Assembly: GCF_001839655.2 (NCBI RefSeq)
Contig: NZ_CP056087.1
Coordinates: forward strand, 1,178,001 to 1,242,000
Length of the DNA stretch: 64,000 nt
Direction of reading: 5' to 3'
DNA from: Pseudomonas argentinensis
GTDB taxonomy: Bacteria > Pseudomonadota > Gammaproteobacteria > Pseudomonadales > Pseudomonadaceae
Positions within the stretch are counted from its first letter, which is position 1. Each line of letters starts with the position of its first letter. The notes below the pieces were generated by a model. That model ran no database searches, was not told where the DNA came from, and saw only the letters and a program-made list of their open reading frames with translations. This document shows, piece by piece, positions 28,497-38,649 of this stretch. The translations under genes were made by a program, and so were the position numbers.

Positions 28497-29451
28497 GTGG
28501 CTAAACAGAAGAAAGCCCAGTGGCCCTGGCACCTGCTGACCGGGCTGATCCTGGTCGTGGGCATCCTGGCGATCTGGTATTCCACCTCGCTGATCTCCTA
28601 CGAATGGCGCTGGAATCGCGTTCCCCAGTACTTCGCCTACCACGCCGAAGAAGCGCAGCGGGCGGCCGACCATGGCCGTGTCGAGAGCATCAGCCGCCAG
28701 GGCGACGACGCCCTCGTCACCCTGCTCGGTGAAAGCGGCGAACAGCAGCAGCTCAGCGTGGCCGGCGACAGCCTGCAGCTCAGCGAAGGCGACGACGTTG
28801 CCGAGGGCGATGTCATCGGCGTCAATCGTCACTGGGCGGCGGGGCCGCTGCTCTGGGGCCTCTGGACCACCCTGTGGATCTCCGTGGCAGCGGGCGTGTT
28901 CGGCCTGCTGATCGGCCTGGTCACCGGCCTGTGCCGGCTCTCGGCCAACCCGACGCTGCGCCACCTGTCGACGCTCTACGTCGAGCTGGTGCGCGGCACG
29001 CCGCTGCTGGTGCAGATCTTCATCTTCTACTTCTTTATCGGCACGGTGCTCGACCTGTCCCGCGAGTTCGCCGGTGTGGCGGCGCTGGCCTTGTTCACCG
29101 GCGCCTATGTCGGCGAGATCGTCCGTGCCGGCGTGCAGTCCATCGTTCGCGGCCAGGATGAAGCGGCCCGCTCCCTGGGCCTCAGCGCGGCGCAGTCGAT
29201 GCGCCACGTGATCCTGCCCCAGGCGTTCAAGCGTGTGCTGCCGCCGTTGGCCGGGCAGTTCATCAGCCTGGTCAAGGACACCTCGCTGGTCTCGGTGATC
29301 GCCATCACCGAGCTGACCAAGAGCGGTCGCGAAGCCATCACCACCTCGTTCTCCACGTTCGAGATCTGGTTCTGCGTCGCGGCCCTGTACCTGGTGATCA
29401 ACCTGCCGCTGTCGCAGATCGCCAACCGCCTGGAACGGAGGCTCGCGCAAA

Positions 29452-29459
<8 letters not shown>
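28497..29459 (+). CDS. Amino-acid ABC transporter permease
   Basis: 320 residues; the start is GTG. The first transmembrane helix (about 14–33) is separated from the rest by an unusually long non-membrane segment (about 35–115) before the usual HisM/GlnP permease core. The EAA loop that contacts the ATPase is [32 protein letters not shown]. The stop overlaps the ATPase start by 8 bp. Confidence 0.93.
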
Positions 29460-30186
<727 letters not shown>

Positions 30187-30217
30187 CAAAACAGGCCTGG
30201 GGCGCTTTAAGGCAGAA

Positions 30218-30402
30218 GCGGACATTGAGCTTCAAGCCGCAAGCCTCAAGCTGCAAGAAGAAGCTAGAGCACTGCGGACTGCTTCTAACTTGTAGCTTGT
30301 AGCTTGTAGCTTGTAGCTTGTAGCTTGTAGCTTGGGGCTTGGGGCTTGGGGCTTGGGGCTTGGGGCTTGGGGCTTGCAGCTTGCGGCCGCTCCCGCCACA
30401 TT
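30218..30402. repeat. Duplicated intergenic element with heptanucleotide expansion
   Basis: The first ~75 bp are nearly identical to 5423–5498. Then come six perfect TGTAGCT units (30291–30332), six perfect TGGGGCT units (30333–30374) and one TGCAGCT, followed by the shared GCTCCCGCCAC tail. The 5.4 kb copy has one unit of each. This fills most of the 325 bp gap between the ABC ATPase and the next gene; I see no terminator. Confidence 0.9.
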
Positions 30403-30511
30403 GTGCCCCCTCAGGTGCCGCGTCGAACACGCATTGCCCCGCCAGATTTCCAGAACCATTCAGGTCTGCCCCAGTCCCAATGTTCTCCCTTCCACACGAG
30501 GACGTTAAGGC

Positions 30512-31012
30512 GTGAAAACCGTTCTAGCCCTGTTGGCCGCTGCCATCACCCTGCCGGCGATGGCCGACCAGCCGACTCTCTACGGTCGCTACGAATACAT
30601 TCAGCTTCCCCAACTCGGCCAGACCCTCAAGGCCAAGATGGACACCGGTGCCATGACCGCCTCGCTGTCGGCCCGCGACATCGAGCAGTTCCAGCGTGAT
30701 GGCGAGGACTGGGTGCGTTTCCGCCTGGCCGTCGACGATGCTGACGAGCAACTCTTCGAAAAGCCCCTGGCCCGCGTCACCGAGATCAAGAATCGCGCGG
30801 AGGAAGGCAGCTCCGCCAAGCCGTCCTATTCCGCGCGCCCGGTGGTCAACATGGACATCTGCCTGGGCGAAGAGAAGCGCACCATCGAGGTCAACCTCAC
30901 CGATCGCAGCCATTTCGATTACCCGTTGCTGATCGGCGCCAGTGCCATCCGCAAGCTGGATGCAGCCATCGATCCCTCCAACCGCTACACCGCCGAACAA
31001 CCCAACTGCTGA
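30512..31012 (+). CDS. Secreted retropepsin-like protein ("ATP-dependent zinc protease" family)
   Basis: 166 residues. A signal peptide (MKTVLALLAAAITLPAMA) is followed by a domain of PF05618 type, historically called ATP-dependent zinc protease but with a retropepsin-like fold. The motif MDTGAMTASLSA carries the Asp-Thr-Gly active-site triplet. The start is GTG at 30512. The substrate is unknown; homologues are found near glutamate-modifying RimK enzymes in other genomes, but no such neighbour is present here. Confidence 0.85.
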   Translation: MKTVLALLAAAITLPAMADQPTLYGRYEYIQLPQLGQTLKAKMDTGAMTASLSARDIEQFQRDGEDWVRFRLAVDDADEQLFEKPLARVTEIKNRAEEGSSAKPSYSARPVVNMDICLGEEKRTIEVNLTDRSHFDYPLLIGASAIRKLDAAIDPSNRYTAEQPNC

Positions 31013-31117
31013 TTGGCACGGGCTGCGCCTTGCTTTCGCGCAGTTCGGTGCGATTCTTGCCTCGAAATGGCACATTGCTACGGCGTCCTTGGACCGTGGC
31101 GCGTTTCGAGGTGACGT

Positions 31118-33145
31118 ATGTGGGGATTGCTCAAACCGGGTATACGCGTGCTGGAGCGCGTGAGTTTCGCCCGCAAGTTCCAGTTGCTGTTCGTGCTGTT
31201 CGTCATTCCCCTGGGTTACGCGCTCTGGGTGATGACGAGCACCAATCTGGAGCGCATCGAGGTGCTGCGCAGCGAGGTAGACGGCATGCACGGTGTGCAG
31301 GCACTGGGCGCGGTCGAGCAGGAGCTGCACCAACAGCGTTTCCTGCTGGCACGCTGGAAGGGCAACGACAAGGCAGCCGAGGCGCTGTTGCGCGAGCGTA
31401 GCGGCAAGCTTGGCGAGGCCCTGGAAGCCGCCGCCGAACAGGTAAAGCTGACGCCGAGCGAGGAAACCGGCCCGCAGCTCGACGCCCTGCAGGCCTCGGT
31501 GGCTGACCTGGATCTTGCCGTGCTGGGTAAAATGGCCCTACTCGACGCCCTCGAGCGTTACCAAAAAACACTGTCCCTGCTCACGGTGCTACGTGAGCAA
31601 GTCGCCACCGACAGCGGCCTGATCCTCGATCCATTCCTCGACACCTACCTGATGATGGAGCAGATGACCCAGACCCTGCCGCGTCTGTCGGACAACCTGG
31701 GCAACTTCGCCAGCCAGGGGTACGGCTCGCTGGTGGCGCAGCATTTCACCCTGCAGAACCGCGTGGCGGTGCGTGACCTGCGCCGCTCCCTGGAACAAGC
31801 TGGTGCACAGATCGCCAAGTCGCGCACCGCTTTGCAGCAGGCTTCGCCGCGGGCCATGCAAACCCTGCAGCAGCCCTACGCCCAGGTCGAGGAGGGGTTG
31901 CAGGCCTTTCTCGCCGAGGTCGACCGCGACATGTTCGAAGCCAGCCCCATGGTGCTGCAGCCGGCGCAGTTCGTGCAGCAGGTGCAAGGGCTGCAGGAAC
32001 GGGTGAGCGTCCTGCGTAAGGCGGTGTACGGGCAGTTCAATGCCAATATCGGCGACTATCAGGACGACGCCCGTCAGGACATGCTGCACACCACGCTGAT
32101 TTTCGCCGTGCTCACCCTGCTGGCGCTGTACCTGCTGCTATGCCTCAACGCCTCCATCCGCCGCAGCACCGCCGGCATCATCCAGGCGGCCGAAGGCCTG
32201 CGTGACGGCGACCTGCGGGTGCGCATGCAGGTGCATGGAGCCGACGATCTGGCGGCGATCTCCACGGCCCTGAATACCGCCGTCGCCCAGTTGCGCGATT
32301 CCATGCAGGGCGTCGGCCAGGAAGGGCAGAGCCTCGACGAGACCGTGCGTAACCTGGGGAGCCAGGCCGCGGGCTCATTGAATGCGGTCGAGCAACAGCA
32401 GGCGCAGATGAGCCAGATCGCCACGGCCGCCACGCAGATGGCGGCCACCGCCCAGAGCGTGGCGCAGAGCTGCGAGCAGGCCGCCCAGGAAGCCGGGCAG
32501 ACCCGCGAGATTGCCAACCAGAGCAACCAGCGCAGTGCCCGCACCAGTGCCAGCATGCGCGAGCTCAGCGAGCGCCTGGCGGGCAGCGCGCAGACCCTGC
32601 AGAAGCTGCGTCAGCAGACCGAACAGATCACCCGGGTGGTCGACGTGATCAAGGGCATCGCCGAGCAGACCAATCTGCTGGCGCTCAACGCTGCCATCGA
32701 GGCGGCCCGAGCCGGCGAGCAGGGCCGCGGCTTCGCGGTGGTCGCCGACGAAGTGCGCTCCTTGTCACAGCGCACCCAGAATTCCACAGCCGAGATCGCC
32801 CAGACCGTCGGCGACCTGCACAAGGTGGTGGGTCAATCCGTCGCCGAGATGGAGCAGGCGATGCACCAGGCCGAAGGCGATGTGGGCAACGTGCTGGCGA
32901 TGAGTGCGGACCTCGACGGTATCGTCGAGTCCGTGCAGCGCGTCAGCGATCGCCTGGCGCAGATCGCCACCGCTGCCGAGCAGCAGGCGGCGACCGCCGA
33001 CGAGGTGAGCGGCAATATCCAGCAGGTCGATCAGGCCGCCAGTGAATTGCTTAGCGGTGCACGGATGGTCAGCGATGCCTGTGAACAACTGCGCCGTGGC
33101 AGCGAAACCCTATCGCGCAACACCGGCCGTTTCCGGGTGGAATAA
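31118..33145 (+). CDS. Methyl-accepting chemotaxis protein
   Basis: 675 residues. Transmembrane helix 1 is about 23–42 and helix 2 about 325–345. The periplasmic domain between them is long (about 280 residues) and mostly helical, suggesting a double four-helix-bundle sensor. A HAMP segment follows, then the cytoplasmic hairpin with the highly conserved tip [20 protein letters not shown]. There is no C-terminal CheR-tether pentapeptide. The ligand cannot be predicted. An imperfect hairpin (33178–33217) follows the stop. Confidence 0.95.
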   Translation: MWGLLKPGIRVLERVSFARKFQLLFVLFVIPLGYALWVMTSTNLERIEVLRSEVDGMHGVQALGAVEQELHQQRFLLARWKGNDKAAEALLRERSGKLGEALEAAAEQVKLTPSEETGPQLDALQASVADLDLAVLGKMALLDALERYQKTLSLLTVLREQVATDSGLILDPFLDTYLMMEQMTQTLPRLSDNLGNFASQGYGSLVAQHFTLQNRVAVRDLRRSLEQAGAQIAKSRTALQQASPRAMQTLQQPYAQVEEGLQAFLAEVDRDMFEASPMVLQPAQFVQQVQGLQERVSVLRKAVYGQFNANIGDYQDDARQDMLHTTLIFAVLTLLALYLLLCLNASIRRSTAGIIQAAEGLRDGDLRVRMQVHGADDLAAISTALNTAVAQLRDSMQGVGQEGQSLDETVRNLGSQAAGSLNAVEQQQAQMSQIATAATQMAATAQSVAQSCEQAAQEAGQTREIANQSNQRSARTSASMRELSERLAGSAQTLQKLRQQTEQITRVVDVIKGIAEQTNLLALNAAIEAARAGEQGRGFAVVADEVRSLSQRTQNSTAEIAQTVGDLHKVVGQSVAEMEQAMHQAEGDVGNVLAMSADLDGIVESVQRVSDRLAQIATAAEQQAATADEVSGNIQQVDQAASELLSGARMVSDACEQLRRGSETLSRNTGRFRVE

Positions 33146-33159
33146 GCGCGGGGACGGTG

Positions 33160-33818
33160 GCTGATCAATAAATGAACGATCCCTTTCAGGCCTGGATTTC
33201 AGTGGCCTGGAAGGGATGATCTTCAGGTTGTCCACAGGCTCATGCACGCGCATTGTGCATGAATGCTCCTGCTCTTCCGCTGCCGTCTTTCACCCTGCTC
33301 CAGCCCGTGAAGTCAAGCAATACAGCAGGTTGAATGCTTGTGGATTGGGCTGGTCAATAACTGATCAAATGCCGGAATACCACTGACGGCGTGGCTTTCA
33401 TGGTTCGATACCAGTCTTATCCACAGATTCTTCCACGACTATTGTGTATAGCGCAGCGGTTTGCGCAGCGAGTTACCGAGATGTCCGCACCTCACCGTGG
33501 GGAACCGGGTTTTTGTAGCCGCCCAGCATTGAACAGTAAATGATCAGCACGCCAGATGCCCCGGATGTCGTGGCCTACAGCCTCCCATGCAAAGCTTATC
33601 CACATAGTGTTCCACGCAAGTTGTGCATTGTCCCCAGCGCTTCGACGTACTTGCCTGTCTTGACAAATTCTTTTGATGACAGTGACTTGTCGCGAATTTC
33701 ATCTGTGAATAAATGGCTGCTCAAATAATGATCGGCCTGCCGAAAGCCGCATTTTCAGGGGCGCACAGCGCTTCACTCCAAGCTTATCCACAGAACGATC
33801 CACCTGTTTTGTGCATGA
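33160..33818. repeat. Four-unit DnaA-box repeat array
   Basis: DnaA boxes occur at 33228 (TTGTCCACA), 33417, 33596 and 33784 (all TTATCCACA), 179–189 bp apart. In every unit a weaker same-strand box-like 9-mer starts 12 bp later (for example TCTTCCACG) and an inverted box-like 9-mer (TGTGCATGA, TGTGTATAG, TGTGCATTG, TGTGCATGA) starts exactly 26 bp later. In units 2–4 an AT-rich AATAA-type stretch with GATC lies exactly 54 bp before the first box; unit 1 has a similar motif at 50 bp. The array fills the 755 bp between the chemoreceptor and creB genes. It holds no credible gene. Confidence 0.85.
33178..33217 (+). terminator. Terminator-like hairpin after the chemoreceptor gene
   Basis: GATCCCTTTCAGGCC pairs with GGCCTGGAAGGGAT around an 11-base loop. 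There is no T run, so it may instead be part of the DnaA-box repeat unit A in which it lies. Confidence 0.45.
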
Positions 33819-33900
33819 GTGGGGGCGCTTGTGCGCTATTGACGCTGACCACGGCCTCGCGCAGGCTCCGCAACCCACGTGTGCTGCAAGGATGCCAACC

Positions 33901-34578
33901 ATGGCGACCATCCTGATCGTCGAAGATGAAGCCGCAATCGCCGACACCCTGGTCTACGCCCTGCAGGCAGAGGGCTTTACCACGCGCTGGTCGACGCTCG
34001 GCGGCGAGGCGCTGGCACTGCTGGAGCGCGAGGCCTGCGACCTGGTGATTCTCGACGTCGGCTTGCCCGATATCAGCGGTTTCGAGGCCTGCAAGCGGCT
34101 GCGGCGCTTTTCCGAAGTGCCAGTGATGTTCCTGACTGCCCGCAACGACGAGATCGATCGCGTTGTCGGGCTGGAGATCGGCGCCGATGATTACGTGGTC
34201 AAGCCCTTCAGCCCCCGTGAGGTGGCGGCGCGGGTCAAGGCCATTCTCAAGCGCGTGGCGCCCCGCGAGCCTGTCGCCAGGCCCAGCGAAGGCCCGTTTC
34301 GCCTCGACAGCGAGCGGGTGCGCATCGACTACCACGGCCAGCCCCTGAGCCTGACCCGCCTCGAATTCCAGTTGCTGCACTGCCTGCTCGGCCAGCCCGA
34401 GCGGGTGTTCAGCCGCGAACAGTTGCTCGATGCCCTGGGCGTGGCGGCCGATGCCGGCTACGAGCGCAATATCGACAGCCATATCAAGAGTCTACGCGCC
34501 AAGCTGCGCCAGGTCGCGCCCCAGGCCGAGCCGATCCAGACCCATCGCGGGCTGGGTTACAGCCTGCGCCTCGAATAG
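33901..34578 (+). CDS. creB: Response regulator CreB
   Basis: 225 residues of OmpR type. The receiver has phospho-acceptor Asp52 in LVILDVGLPD, the Lys switch in DYVVKPFSPRE, and a C-terminal winged helix (about 130–225). The partner kinase is 30 bp downstream and creD is nearby, which identifies it as CreB. In Pseudomonas CreBC links cell-wall (PBP4) stress to beta-lactam response and biofilm traits (family knowledge). AAGGA precedes the ATG; the frame continues upstream into the DnaA-box array but without family similarity. Confidence 0.94.
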   Translation: MATILIVEDEAAIADTLVYALQAEGFTTRWSTLGGEALALLEREACDLVILDVGLPDISGFEACKRLRRFSEVPVMFLTARNDEIDRVVGLEIGADDYVVKPFSPREVAARVKAILKRVAPREPVARPSEGPFRLDSERVRIDYHGQPLSLTRLEFQLLHCLLGQPERVFSREQLLDALGVAADAGYERNIDSHIKSLRAKLRQVAPQAEPIQTHRGLGYSLRLE

Positions 34579-34608
34579 CGCCATGCCCAGCCTTCAGGAG
34601 ACCTGCTG

Positions 34609-36030
34609 ATGCCGCTCGGAGTCCGTATCTTTCTGGCCTACTTCCTGTTCGTCGGGCTGTCCGGCTGGTTCGTGCTGAGCACGGTGATGGACGAGATCCG
34701 CCCGGGTGTGCGCCAGTCCACCGAGGAAACCCTGGTCGATACCGCGCACCTGCTGGCCGTGCTGCTGCGCGAGGAGGTGCGCGACGGCCGCCTCGCCCAG
34801 GGGCAACTGCCCGAATTGCTCAAGGCCTACGGCCAGCGCCAGCCCGGCGCGCAGATCTGGGGCGTGGCGAAGAATCAGGTCAACCACCGCATCTACGTCA
34901 CCGACGCCAATGGCATCGTGCTGCTCGACTCCAGCGGCCTCGCGGTAGGGCAGGACTACTCGCGCTGGAACGATGTCTACCTGACCCTGCGCGGCCGCTA
35001 CGGCGTGCGCTCGACCCGGGAGGACCCGAACGATCCGGACTCCTCGGTGATGTATGTGGCGGCGCCGATCATCGACGGCGAGCGCATTCTCGGCGTGGTG
35101 TCGGTGGCCAAGCCCAATCGTACGCTGCAGCCATATATCGAGCGCTCGCAGCGGCGCCTCGGCTGGTTGGGTGCCGGGCTGATCGGCCTGGGCCTGCTGG
35201 TTGGCGGCTTGCTCAGCTGGTGGCTCAGCGGCTCGCTACGCCGCCTGACCCGTTATGCACAGGCGGTCAGCGAAGGCCAGCGGGCCGAGCTGCCCCAGGT
35301 ACGTGGCGGCGAACTCGGGCAACTGGCCCAGGCGGTGGAGCGCATGCGCACCGAACTGGAAGGCAAGGCCTACGTCGAGCGCTACGTGCACACCCTGACC
35401 CATGAGCTGAAGAGCCCGCTGGCGGCGATTCGTGGCGCCGCCGAGCTGCTGGAGGCCGAGATGCCCGAGGCCCAGCGCCAGCGTTTCGTGGCCAATATCG
35501 GCGAAGAGGGCGAGCGCCTGCAGAACCTGGTCGAGCGCCTGCTGCACCTGGCGCAGGTCGAGCAGCGCCAGGGCCTTGAGGAGTGCGTCGCCGTGCCGCT
35601 GCACGCCATGATCGACGAGCTGGTGCAGGCCCAGATGGCGCGCATCGAACAACGTCAGGTGCAGGTGGATAACCGGGTGGATGCCGCGCAGACGCTGTTC
35701 GGCGAGCGTTTCCTGCTGCGCCAGGCGCTGAGCAACCTGCTCGACAACGCGCTGGACTTCACTCCGCCTGATGGGCTGATCCGCTTTGCCTGCGAGGCTG
35801 ATGGCGAGTCGCTGCAACTGCGCCTGTTCAATCAGGGGCCGGCGGTTCCCGACTACGCCATGGCGCGTCTCACCGAGCGCTTCTATTCCCTGGCGCGCCC
35901 GGCCACCGGGCGCAAGAGCACCGGCCTGGGCCTCAACTTCGTGCAAGAAGTGGCCAACCTGCATGGCGCGACTCTGAGCATCGCCAACGTCGAGGGCGGC
36001 GTGGAAGTGCGCTTGAGCTTCACGCGTTGA
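34609..36030 (+). CDS. creC: Sensor histidine kinase CreC
   Basis: 473 residues. Transmembrane helices are about 7–25 and 185–207, with a periplasmic CACHE-like sensor between them (IYVTDANGIVLLDSSG). HAMP follows, then the phospho-acceptor His265 in LTHELKSPLAAIRGA, and the ATPase N box (LSNLLDNALDF) and GLGLNFV. Partner of CreB. Confidence 0.94.
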   Translation: MPLGVRIFLAYFLFVGLSGWFVLSTVMDEIRPGVRQSTEETLVDTAHLLAVLLREEVRDGRLAQGQLPELLKAYGQRQPGAQIWGVAKNQVNHRIYVTDANGIVLLDSSGLAVGQDYSRWNDVYLTLRGRYGVRSTREDPNDPDSSVMYVAAPIIDGERILGVVSVAKPNRTLQPYIERSQRRLGWLGAGLIGLGLLVGGLLSWWLSGSLRRLTRYAQAVSEGQRAELPQVRGGELGQLAQAVERMRTELEGKAYVERYVHTLTHELKSPLAAIRGAAELLEAEMPEAQRQRFVANIGEEGERLQNLVERLLHLAQVEQRQGLEECVAVPLHAMIDELVQAQMARIEQRQVQVDNRVDAAQTLFGERFLLRQALSNLLDNALDFTPPDGLIRFACEADGESLQLRLFNQGPAVPDYAMARLTERFYSLARPATGRKSTGLGLNFVQEVANLHGATLSIANVEGGVEVRLSFTR

Positions 36031-36154
36031 GCGCCGTGGCTGCGACCTCGATCTCGCTGGCGGCGACCTGTCGCAAACGCGATGCGTACAGATGGCCGGA
36101 CTTTGGCTATTCTGAAGCCTTTCGCCAATCTACCGGGACAGGAAGAAAACGCGC

Positions 36155-36592
36155 ATGAAAAAGACCGTGGCCGAAGTACTGAAGAGCAAGCCGATTTCCA
36201 ACGTGTATAGCGTCACCCCCGACAGCAGTGTGTTCGCGGCGATGAAACTGATGGCCGAGAAGGGCATTGGCGCCCTGGTGGTGCTCGAGGGCGAGCGACT
36301 GGCCGGCATCGTCAGCGAGCGTGACTACGTGCGCAAGGTCGCGGTGCAGGAACGCTCGCCAGCCAATCTGAAAGTCAGCGACATCATGACCGGCAAGGTC
36401 ATTACCGTGACGCCGGGCGAAGATGCCCGGCATTGCATGGAACTGATGACCAATGGTCGTCTGCGCCACCTGCCGGTGGTCAGTGAGGGGCGGCTGGTCG
36501 GCCTACTGTCCATCGGCGACCTGGTCAAGGACATCATCAGCCACCAGGAAAACCTGATCCAGCACCTGGAGCAGTACATCCGCGGCGAATAG
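36155..36592 (+). CDS. Tandem CBS-domain protein
   Basis: 145 residues consisting of two CBS motifs (about 8–65 and 73–130), with SERDYVRKVA and LLSIGDLVKDI at the ends of each. Such small stand-alone pairs bind adenosine nucleotides and regulate partners. It lies between creC and creD, on the same strand but with 124 and 148 bp gaps, so co-regulation with the Cre system is possible but unproven. AGGAAG precedes the ATG. Confidence 0.9.
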   Translation: MKKTVAEVLKSKPISNVYSVTPDSSVFAAMKLMAEKGIGALVVLEGERLAGIVSERDYVRKVAVQERSPANLKVSDIMTGKVITVTPGEDARHCMELMTNGRLRHLPVVSEGRLVGLLSIGDLVKDIISHQENLIQHLEQYIRGE

Positions 36593-36740
36593 GCGACGAC
36601 AGCGCCCGCAGCCATCCAGCCCGGCGGGTGACGCCCGCCGGGCTCCTCATAATTCCCACATAAACTCCATCCGCGCTCCATGCTGCCTCCACCGGGCCTG
36701 GCCAGACTGCGTGCATCCCAACTGCACGGAGCGCTGTGCC

Positions 36741-38090
36741 ATGAACCGAAGCCTGCTGTTCAAACTGGGCACCATTGCCCTGCTGATTCTGCTGTTGATG
36801 ATTCCCCTGTTGTTGATCGATGGCCTGGTGGGCGAGCGCCAGGCTGCGCGCGATGACGTACTGCGCGATATCGCCCGCAGCTCCAGCTATGCCCAGCAGA
36901 TCACCGGGCCGATCATGGTGGTGCCGTATCGCAAGAAGGTACTGACCTGGAAAACCCGCAAGGACAGCGACGAGCGTTACCAGGAGGAGTCGATCGAGCA
37001 GGGCCGCCTGTACTTTTTGCCCGAGCGTTTCAGCCTTGACGGCGACGTGCGTACTGAGCTGCGTTACCGCGGCATCTACCAGGCGCGCCTGTATCACAGC
37101 GATAGTCAGGTCAGTGGCGAGTTCAAGGTGCCGGCCAACTACGGCATCAGCGATGTCGAGGCCTATTGGTTCGGCGAGCCCTTCATCGCCGTGGGCATCA
37201 GCGATGTGCGCGGCATCGGCAACCACCTCAAGCTGCAGCTCAATGGCGCCAGCCTGAGTTTCGAGCCGGGCAGCGGCGATGACAATTTCGGCAGCGGCGT
37301 ACATGTGACGCTGCCGGCGCGCGACAGCCGCATTGAGCAGGCCTACCGCTTTGCGTTCGACCTGAAGCTGCAGGGCACCGACCAGTTGAGCATCACCCCG
37401 GTCGGTCGCGAGAGCCAGGTCAGCCTGCGTTCGGACTGGCCGCACCCGAGTTTCATCGGTGAGTTCCTGCCCAGTCAGCGCGAGGTGACCGAGCAGGGCT
37501 TCACCGCCAAATGGCAGATCAGCTTCTTCGCCACCGACATGCAGGACGCCCTGAGCAGCTGCGTCAGCGGCTCCTGCGCCGCCATGCAGAGCCGTGCGCT
37601 CGGGGTCAGCTTCATCGATCCGGTGGACCAGTACCTCAAGGCCGATCGGGCGATCAAGTATGCGCTGCTGTTCATCACCTTGACCTTCGCCGTGTTCTTT
37701 CTCTTCGAAGTGCTCAAGCGCATGGCCGTGCACCCGGTGCAGTACGCCCTGGTGGGCCTGTCCATGGCGCTGTTCTACCTGCTGTTGCTGTCGCTCTCCG
37801 AGCACCTGGGCTTTGCCGTGGCCTACGGCCTGTCGGCCCTGGGCTGCGTGGCATTGAACGGCTTCTACGTCAGCAGCGTGCTGCGCAGTTGGCTGCGCGG
37901 CGCCGCGTTCGGTGGCTTGCTGGCGGCCCTGTACGGGCTGCTCTACGGCCTGCTCAGTGCCGAGGACTACGCCCTGCTGATGGGCTCGTTGCTGGTATTC
38001 GGCGTGCTGGGCTGCGTGATGGTGCTGACCCGCAAGCTCGATTGGTACGGCGTTGGCCGCCCGACCACCAGCGCAACCATCGCTTCCTGA
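36741..38090 (+). CDS. creD: Inner membrane protein CreD
   Basis: 449 residues. An N-terminal transmembrane helix (about 8–28) is followed by a large periplasmic region with the CreD phrases RELRYRGIYQ-like (TELRYRGIYQARLY) and GISDVRGI, then about six C-terminal helices (about 305–435). It is the classic CreB-regulated target. I could not find a clear TTCAC-N6-TTCAC cre-tag in the 148 bp upstream. Confidence 0.93.
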   Translation: MNRSLLFKLGTIALLILLLMIPLLLIDGLVGERQAARDDVLRDIARSSSYAQQITGPIMVVPYRKKVLTWKTRKDSDERYQEESIEQGRLYFLPERFSLDGDVRTELRYRGIYQARLYHSDSQVSGEFKVPANYGISDVEAYWFGEPFIAVGISDVRGIGNHLKLQLNGASLSFEPGSGDDNFGSGVHVTLPARDSRIEQAYRFAFDLKLQGTDQLSITPVGRESQVSLRSDWPHPSFIGEFLPSQREVTEQGFTAKWQISFFATDMQDALSSCVSGSCAAMQSRALGVSFIDPVDQYLKADRAIKYALLFITLTFAVFFLFEVLKRMAVHPVQYALVGLSMALFYLLLLSLSEHLGFAVAYGLSALGCVALNGFYVSSVLRSWLRGAAFGGLLAALYGLLYGLLSAEDYALLMGSLLVFGVLGCVMVLTRKLDWYGVGRPTTSATIAS

Positions 38091-38133
38091 CCCTTGCCGG
38101 GGCGTGCCAGGCGCACGCCCCATGGAGATCGCC

Positions 38134-38436
38134 ATGCGCGCCTTATTGCAATTCTCTGCCTGTTTCTCTCTCGGCCTGTGCATCGCCGCTGTGCTGCTGA
38201 TCGCCATGATGTTCGTCGGCCGCTTCGACTGGATCGAACTCATGATGCTCAGCGGCTGGCCATTCGCTCAGCTGGGGCTGCAACTGTTGCCCGACCCTTT
38301 CTGGGACACCTTGACCGGGGTGACCGATGCCGCGGCCAACAGCTCGGTGCAATCGTTCCTGCAACTGTGCGTGGCCGTGGCGCAGATCGCCCTGCTGTTC
38401 GCCCTGGGTTTCTTTCGCCTGTGGTACCGGCGATGA
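38134..38436 (+). CDS. Small two-helix membrane protein
   Basis: 100 residues with hydrophobic segments about 6–28 and 72–96 and a short loop (RFDWIELMMLSGWPFAQLGLQLLPDPF) between them. GGAG 8 bases upstream supports the ATG at 38134 over the one at 38122. No family recognised. It is 43 bp after creD and could be its partner. Confidence 0.65.
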   Translation: MRALLQFSACFSLGLCIAAVLLIAMMFVGRFDWIELMMLSGWPFAQLGLQLLPDPFWDTLTGVTDAAANSSVQSFLQLCVAVAQIALLFALGFFRLWYRR

Positions 38437-38649
38437 GCGGGCGGCTCGGCTTGCGCGAGGAGCGCCGTGCCGGACGGCAACTGGCGCGTTTTATCGCTGA
38501 GCTGTTTCCCGCGCCGGCGCCACTTGGCAGCGATGGCCGACGGTCGCCGGAGCAGGTCTCGCACACGCCGTCATAGACCTGGATCAATGGTTAGGCGGCC
38601 TGGCCTCTCTAGAATCGCCGGCTCTGTTTTTCCGCGAGCCCGTTTCACC

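Noticed and set aside
33540..33728. 62-codon frame in the DnaA-box array
   Set aside because: No ribosome site, no similarity among the repeat units at protein level, and the conserved features there are DNA motifs.
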